This document shows positions 4,880-7,882 of a stretch of 7,882 nucleotides of DNA, piece after piece. The notes below the pieces were generated by a model, which was not told the origin of the DNA, made no database searches, and saw only the letters and a list, made by a program, of their open reading frames with translations. Every line of letters begins with the position of its first letter. Position 1 is the stretch's first letter. Source of the DNA: Firm-04 sp003446315 (GTDB lineage Bacteria > Bacillota > Clostridia > Oscillospirales > Ruminococcaceae); the NCBI GenBank assembly GCA_946530355.1, contig CAMNAB010000123.1:1-7882 (forward strand). The letters run 5' to 3'. The translations under genes and the position numbers were made by a program.

Positions 4880-7513
4880 TTAATCTTCCAGCAATTCAAT
4901 ATGTGCAATATGCTTGAGAATTGCAATTACATCATTGCTGTCCACGCCTGCGATCCCGTCGCAGTCTGCATTGCGCATACCGGTTTCGGTGACGGTCGCT
5001 TCGCTGTCTTCCGCAAGGAACCGCGCCAGCAAAACGGCATCCGAAACATCAACATCTTTGCTGCAATCGACATCGCCGCGCATGCCCTTTTCAGTGACGA
5101 TCTTCGGGTCAGTCGTGGTGGTCGTAGTCGTGGTCTTAGTCGTAGTCGTGGTCGTGATCGAAGTGGTGGTGGGGGTGGGATTCTGCGGCTGAGAAACTTC
5201 CGGCTTTGTGCCGTCCGGTTCAATACCGCCGATCAGCACGCCGTCCGAATAGACGCAGATATTATCGGTGCGGACTTCATTGCCTGTGCCGAAGAACGCA
5301 TCGTCTTCCTTATAGATTTTCAGGTCTTTATAGCTGGGGTCATTGGTCGGATCCCACTTGTCGCCGTAATAGAAGCCGACCTTGAATTGCAGCTTTTTGC
5401 CGCAGTTCGGGAAGTTATAATCGCCCCAATCCATCTCAACATATGCATATTTGCTGTCTTTGTCCCACTTCTTCGGCTGCTGGATCGTGCACTTATCCGG
5501 TGCCGCTTCTGCCGAAACCTGATCGTACAGAATAGAAGACTCGATCCTGGAGAAATCGCTGATCTCGGTGGTGTCGATGTAATAACGAACGGTGAGATTC
5601 TTCGGGGTCTTGCCGGATGTGGATTTGACCATCAGGGAGACTTTGGTCACGCCTGCGCCGGTATCGGTAAAGTCGTCAATGCCGCATGCTTCGACCCATG
5701 TGCCGGAAGCACCGCCTTCGCCGTCTTCGCCGCCGCCGCCCTTGCTTGCTCTGCCGCCGTCATTGACAGGCGGGAAATCCGGTGTGATGGACTGCGGATA
5801 CTGATCCTTATATGCCAGATACAGCGCTGCTGCTGCACCCGGGCAGGCTGCGTTATAGTCGATGGTGACTTCGTTTTCTCTCCAGTCGCCGGTCAGGTCA
5901 TTGTGCTCATCCTGTCCTGTGGGGCCGCCGCAGAGAGCGCCGAACAGCACATAAAGCTGCTCATCGGGATCCTCACACTTGGTCAGACCGGAAGATGCGC
6001 GGTGATGCGGATATGCTGCGGAGTGATCGTCAAAGCCGGTCAGGAAGCAGCGCGGGCCGTGCTCTTTGCCGCCTTTTTCCTTATAAACGATATCGTTATT
6101 GCCAAGGATATATTCCATCTGACCTTTTGCCCACTCGGTGAAGCCGTAATCCTTCACCTTTGTGTCGCTCTGCTCATAATCCTTGTCCACGCCCTTGTTA
6201 TACTTATCGTAGATCAGCATGCAGAGCTGGACTGCGGTATTATAACGGCAGGAGCCCCACTCGCTGACGAACAGATAACCCTGCGGGGAAAGCGATCCGG
6301 GCGAACCGCTCATATTCTTGTGATATGCCTTTGCGCACATGCCCCAGAAGTCGATCTGCTCATAAGGATTCTTGCCCGCTGCCTTCATATATTCCACGAC
6401 CAGATCATTCTGGTGCAGCGGGTTTTCTTTTTCGGTATAGGTCTTGCCGGATTTGTAGACCTCGGAGATTCTGCCCATCAGCAGACCGACACCGTTCCAC
6501 ATGTCGTTCCAGTTGAAGCAGAATCCGGGCGGTGCGTAGTAATCATAGATCGGCAGCATATTGTCGATATACTGATTATCGCCGGTGATGAGATACAGCC
6601 AGCAGGATGCAAAACTATAGTCATCTTCCCATTTGGTCGAACCGTAATAGCCCTTCGGGCCCTGCTCGGTATCGGCAATCGCCTTATCGTTTTTCGTTGC
6701 AAAGTTATAAAGTGCCAGCGAATAATCCAGACACTTTTCTGCGTATTCCGGATCGGATTCCTTGAAGTTCAGGTAATTGATCGCAAGGCAGGCTGCCGTT
6801 TCGGATACATTGCATGTGGTGGGATTATCCGCCGTTGCGAACCATGCTGTCCGCACCATCGTATCATTCTGCGGGAGCTGCCAGTAAGAGTGGTCAACGT
6901 CACCGTCACCGACCTGATAGCAGAAAGCCACAACATCGCCGTTTTCATCGCGGAATGTGCAGCGCATGAAGTAATCGCAGAAGTGCCGGATGATCGTTTC
7001 CACATGCTCGACCTGTTTGCATTCCACATATGCCTGCGGGAATTCGTAATAGCCCCACGAGACAACGCTGCCGGCATAGGCTTCCGGCAAGCCGAATTTG
7101 ACATGGTCGCCTGCATCGTGATAACCGCCGGAAACATCCACGGTATCCGGCTTTGTACCGGTGCAGAGAATATCGTGATACTTCTCGATGAACGCCGAAG
7201 AAAGATTGGTGCCGTCCATTTCTTTCAGCGGCAGGCTCTTGTCCATCGGTTTCAGCGGCACATAAGCGTCATATGTATGACAGTTTGCACGCCACTTGAA
7301 ACGGCTGTGGTCTTCGACTTCCGGCCCGCACATATTCGCATCGTAAAAATGCAGCGAATATTGCAGCGCCTTTGCGAAGTTGTCGTAGTCGCCCGCAGGA
7401 TCGGTGACCAGCGCCTGTACCGGCTGCGGTACCGCAGTCAGAGATGCGGCAGCCGTGATGCCTGCCAGCAGCGCTGCTGCTTTCCTGCGGATCCTCTTTT
7501 CAAAAATCCCCAT
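4880..7513 (-). CDS. Cellulosomal GH9 cellulase with CBM3c-like module and dockerin
   Basis: This 877-residue secreted enzyme is likely a processive endo-beta-1,4-glucanase assembled into the cellulosome. A signal peptide covers 1-34 (basic N-region, Ala/Leu core, VQA cleavage site). The GH9 catalytic module spans about 40-575, with GGYHDAGDH at 129-137 (catalytic-base Asp133/Asp136), PHHR at 502-505, and WRENEVTIDYNA at 544-555 with Glu548 as the likely acid. A Gly-rich linker (584-603) leads to a CBM3c-like module at about 605-766 (VRYYIDTTEIS, NDPSYKDL, ICVYSDGVLIGGIEP), typical of GH9 theme B enzymes. A Thr-rich linker at 780-801 and a dockerin at 810-877 with two EF-hand-like repeats follow. 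In this family the CBM3c helps feed a single glucan chain to the active site, and the dockerin docks onto scaffoldin cohesins. AAGGAGGG lies seven bases upstream of the ATG. It has its own promoter and terminator and is monocistronic. Confidence 0.96.
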   Translation of the reverse strand: MGIFEKRIRRKAAALLAGITAAASLTAVPQPVQALVTDPAGDYDNFAKALQYSLHFYDANMCGPEVEDHSRFKWRANCHTYDAYVPLKPMDKSLPLKEMDGTNLSSAFIEKYHDILCTGTKPDTVDVSGGYHDAGDHVKFGLPEAYAGSVVSWGYYEFPQAYVECKQVEHVETIIRHFCDYFMRCTFRDENGDVVAFCYQVGDGDVDHSYWQLPQNDTMVRTAWFATADNPTTCNVSETAACLAINYLNFKESDPEYAEKCLDYSLALYNFATKNDKAIADTEQGPKGYYGSTKWEDDYSFASCWLYLITGDNQYIDNMLPIYDYYAPPGFCFNWNDMWNGVGLLMGRISEVYKSGKTYTEKENPLHQNDLVVEYMKAAGKNPYEQIDFWGMCAKAYHKNMSGSPGSLSPQGYLFVSEWGSCRYNTAVQLCMLIYDKYNKGVDKDYEQSDTKVKDYGFTEWAKGQMEYILGNNDIVYKEKGGKEHGPRCFLTGFDDHSAAYPHHRASSGLTKCEDPDEQLYVLFGALCGGPTGQDEHNDLTGDWRENEVTIDYNAACPGAAAALYLAYKDQYPQSITPDFPPVNDGGRASKGGGGEDGEGGASGTWVEACGIDDFTDTGAGVTKVSLMVKSTSGKTPKNLTVRYYIDTTEISDFSRIESSILYDQVSAEAAPDKCTIQQPKKWDKDSKYAYVEMDWGDYNFPNCGKKLQFKVGFYYGDKWDPTNDPSYKDLKIYKEDDAFFGTGNEVRTDNICVYSDGVLIGGIEPDGTKPEVSQPQNPTPTTTSITTTTTTKTTTTTTTTDPKIVTEKGMRGDVDCSKDVDVSDAVLLARFLAEDSEATVTETGMRNADCDGIAGVDSNDVIAILKHIAHIELLED
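5111..5176 (-). repeat. Low-complexity Thr-codon repeat (interdomain linker)
   Basis: Residues 780-801 of the cellulase contain 18 Thr out of 22, broken by Pro, Ser-Ile and Lys. They are encoded by a run of mixed ACN codons, so the plus strand shows GTGGTCGTAGTCGT-type triplets. This is a typical flexible, probably O-glycosylated linker before a dockerin. The triplet repetition could change length by slippage without a frameshift. Confidence 0.9.
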
Positions 7514-7520
7514 AGAAAAA

Positions 7521-7528
7521 CCCTCCTT
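7521..7528 (-). promoter_or_regulatory. Strong Shine-Dalgarno of the cellulase gene
   Basis: AAGGAGGG on the minus strand is nearly a full anti-16S match, seven bases before the ATG at 7513. It fixes the start, and the start yields a complete signal peptide. Confidence 0.92.
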
Positions 7529-7536
7529 GAATTTTC

Positions 7537-7562
7537 GAGTGCGCTCATTCTATCTGGCACTC
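7537..7562 (-). promoter_or_regulatory. Inverted repeat in the cellulase 5' leader
   Basis: GAGTGC at 7537-7542 and GCACTC at 7557-7562 form a perfect six-base inverted repeat with a 14-base spacer. It lies between the predicted transcription start (near 7565) and the Shine-Dalgarno. It could be an operator blocking elongation, or an mRNA stem that shapes translation or stability. The arm order is opposite to that of CIRCE. Confidence 0.4.
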
Positions 7563-7571
7563 CTATATATT

Positions 7572-7600
7572 AGTATAGCATACTTTACGAAAAATTACAA
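7572..7600 (-). promoter_or_regulatory. Sigma-A promoter of the cellulase gene
   Basis: On the minus strand, TTGTAA (-35, 7600-7595) and TATACT (-10, 7577-7572) are separated by exactly 17 bases. TGC directly before TATACT makes an extended -10. Predicted transcription start is near 7565, giving a leader of about 50 bases before the ATG at 7513. Confidence 0.78.
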
Positions 7601-7609
7601 GAGACTCTT
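7599..7609. promoter_or_regulatory. Short palindrome at the -35 edge of the cellulase promoter
   Basis: AAGAG, a single central A, and CTCTT form an 11-base palindrome overlapping the last bases of the -35 box. Its position would suit a repressor or activator. It is short and may be chance in this AT-rich intergenic stretch. Confidence 0.25.
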
Positions 7610-7643
7610 TCCATTTTTCACAAGTTTTTTTTTACAAAACCTC

Positions 7644-7672
7644 TTGATTTTTTTGCCGGAATGTGATATAAT
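7644..7672 (+). promoter_or_regulatory. Sigma-A promoter of the tRNA pair
   Basis: TTGATT (-35, 7644-7649) and a perfect TATAAT (-10, 7667-7672) are spaced by 17 bases. TGA before the -10 gives an extended element. Transcription should start near 7679, about 30 bases before the mature tRNA-Ser 5' end. It is divergent from the cellulase promoter, with about 43 bases between the two -35 boxes. Confidence 0.85.
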
Positions 7673-7709
7673 GAGGGAGTCGGGTTCCAGTTGCCCGACG
7701 ATAATGCGC

Positions 7710-7800
7710 GGAGATGTATCGAAGTGGTCATAACGAGAACGACTCGAAATCGTTTGAGCAATAAAATGCTCCGTGGGTTCGAATCCCACCATCTCCGCCA
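7710..7800 (+). tRNA. tRNA-Ser(CGA)
   Basis: Acceptor strands GGAGATG (7710-7716) and CATCTCC (7790-7796) pair fully. Discriminator G and an encoded CCA (7798-7800) follow. The anticodon stem AACGA/TCGTT encloses loop CTCGAAA with anticodon CGA at 7745-7747, reading the UCG serine codon. A long variable arm (GAGCA...TGCTC) gives the class II shape expected of tRNA-Ser. The T arm is GTGGG-TTCGAAT-CCCAC. It is probably co-transcribed with the tRNA-Ala five bases downstream. Confidence 0.97.
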
Positions 7801-7805
7801 TACAG

Positions 7806-7881
7806 GGGGCATTAGCGCAGCTGGGAGCGCACCACACTGGCAGTGTGGGGGTCACGGGTTCGAATCCCGTATGCTCCACCA
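7806..7881 (+). tRNA. tRNA-Ala(GGC)
   Basis: Acceptor GGGGCAT (7806-7812) pairs with ATGCTCC (7871-7877), including the G3:U70 wobble that is the alanine identity element. Discriminator A and an encoded CCA (7879-7881) follow. The anticodon stem CCACA/TGTGG encloses loop CTGGCAG with anticodon GGC at 7839-7841, reading GCC (and GCU by wobble). The T arm is ACGGG-TTCGAAT-CCCGT. The window ends one base later, so a longer tRNA cluster may continue to the right. Confidence 0.97.
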
Positions 7882-7882
7882 T

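Noticed and set aside
5100..5180. CRISPR-like or minisatellite array
   Set aside because: The periodicity is three bases, without spacers, and it encodes the Thr-rich linker in frame.
7537..7562. CIRCE heat-shock operator
   Set aside because: CIRCE has GCACTC first, then nine bases, then GAGTGC. Here the arms are in the reverse order with a 14-base spacer.
4901..7573. 890-codon plus-strand ORF opposite the cellulase, longer than the gene itself
   Set aside because: The minus strand encodes an unmistakable GH9-CBM3-dockerin protein. The antisense frame stays open because codons TTA, CTA and TCA are rare in these genes. The translation is Ile/Val/Cys-rich with no recognisable family.
7595..7882. 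Minus-strand ORF reading MVEHTGFEPVTPTLPV...MVGFEPTEHFIAQ
   Set aside because: It is the well-known artefact produced by translating the antisense of tRNA genes. Both tRNAs fold completely on the plus strand and account for the sequence.

Overview
The window looks like chromosomal DNA from a cellulolytic, cellulosome-forming member of the Ruminococcaceae/Oscillospiraceae (Clostridia). The evidence is a secreted GH9 cellulase with a CBM3c-like module, a Thr-rich linker and a C-terminal type I-like dockerin, together with Gram-positive ribosome binding sites and clostridial-type RqcH and G3E proteins. A Ruminococcus close to R. champanellensis would fit the moderate GC content, but this species-level guess is inference. 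Nothing in the window indicates a phage, plasmid, transposon or CRISPR array.

Layout: all five protein genes lie on the minus strand, so they read from right to left. Starting at the right edge, two tandem tRNA genes, Ser(CGA) at 7710-7800 and Ala(GGC) at 7806-7881, are on the plus strand behind a near-consensus promoter. A divergent promoter at 7572-7600 drives the large cellulase gene (7513 to 4880), which ends in an intrinsic terminator at 4825-4865. Then come four closely spaced minus-strand genes: an Old Yellow Enzyme-like protein without the usual active-site His pair (4798-3719), a proteasome-beta-like Ntn-hydrolase (3691-2966), the ribosome quality control factor RqcH (2908-1148), and a divergent G3E/COG0523 GTPase (1132-155). 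The gaps are 27, 57 and 15 bases, with no convincing internal promoter or terminator, so they are probably one operon. The left 154 bases hold a short hairpin and no supported complete gene.

How the genes work together: the cellulase is a self-contained secreted enzyme destined for the cellulosome. The four-gene cluster is cytoplasmic and has no visible link to cellulose. Its anchor is RqcH, which adds C-terminal alanine tails to nascent chains stuck on split 50S subunits and so marks them for proteolysis. Its neighbour is a proteasome-fold protein whose second residue is a Ser in the position of the proteasome catalytic Thr1. The idea that they cooperate is a hypothesis based only on adjacency and fold. 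The OYE-like and G3E proteins each keep their fold signature but have lost standard catalytic or nucleotide-recognition residues, which makes the cluster the most interesting part of the window.
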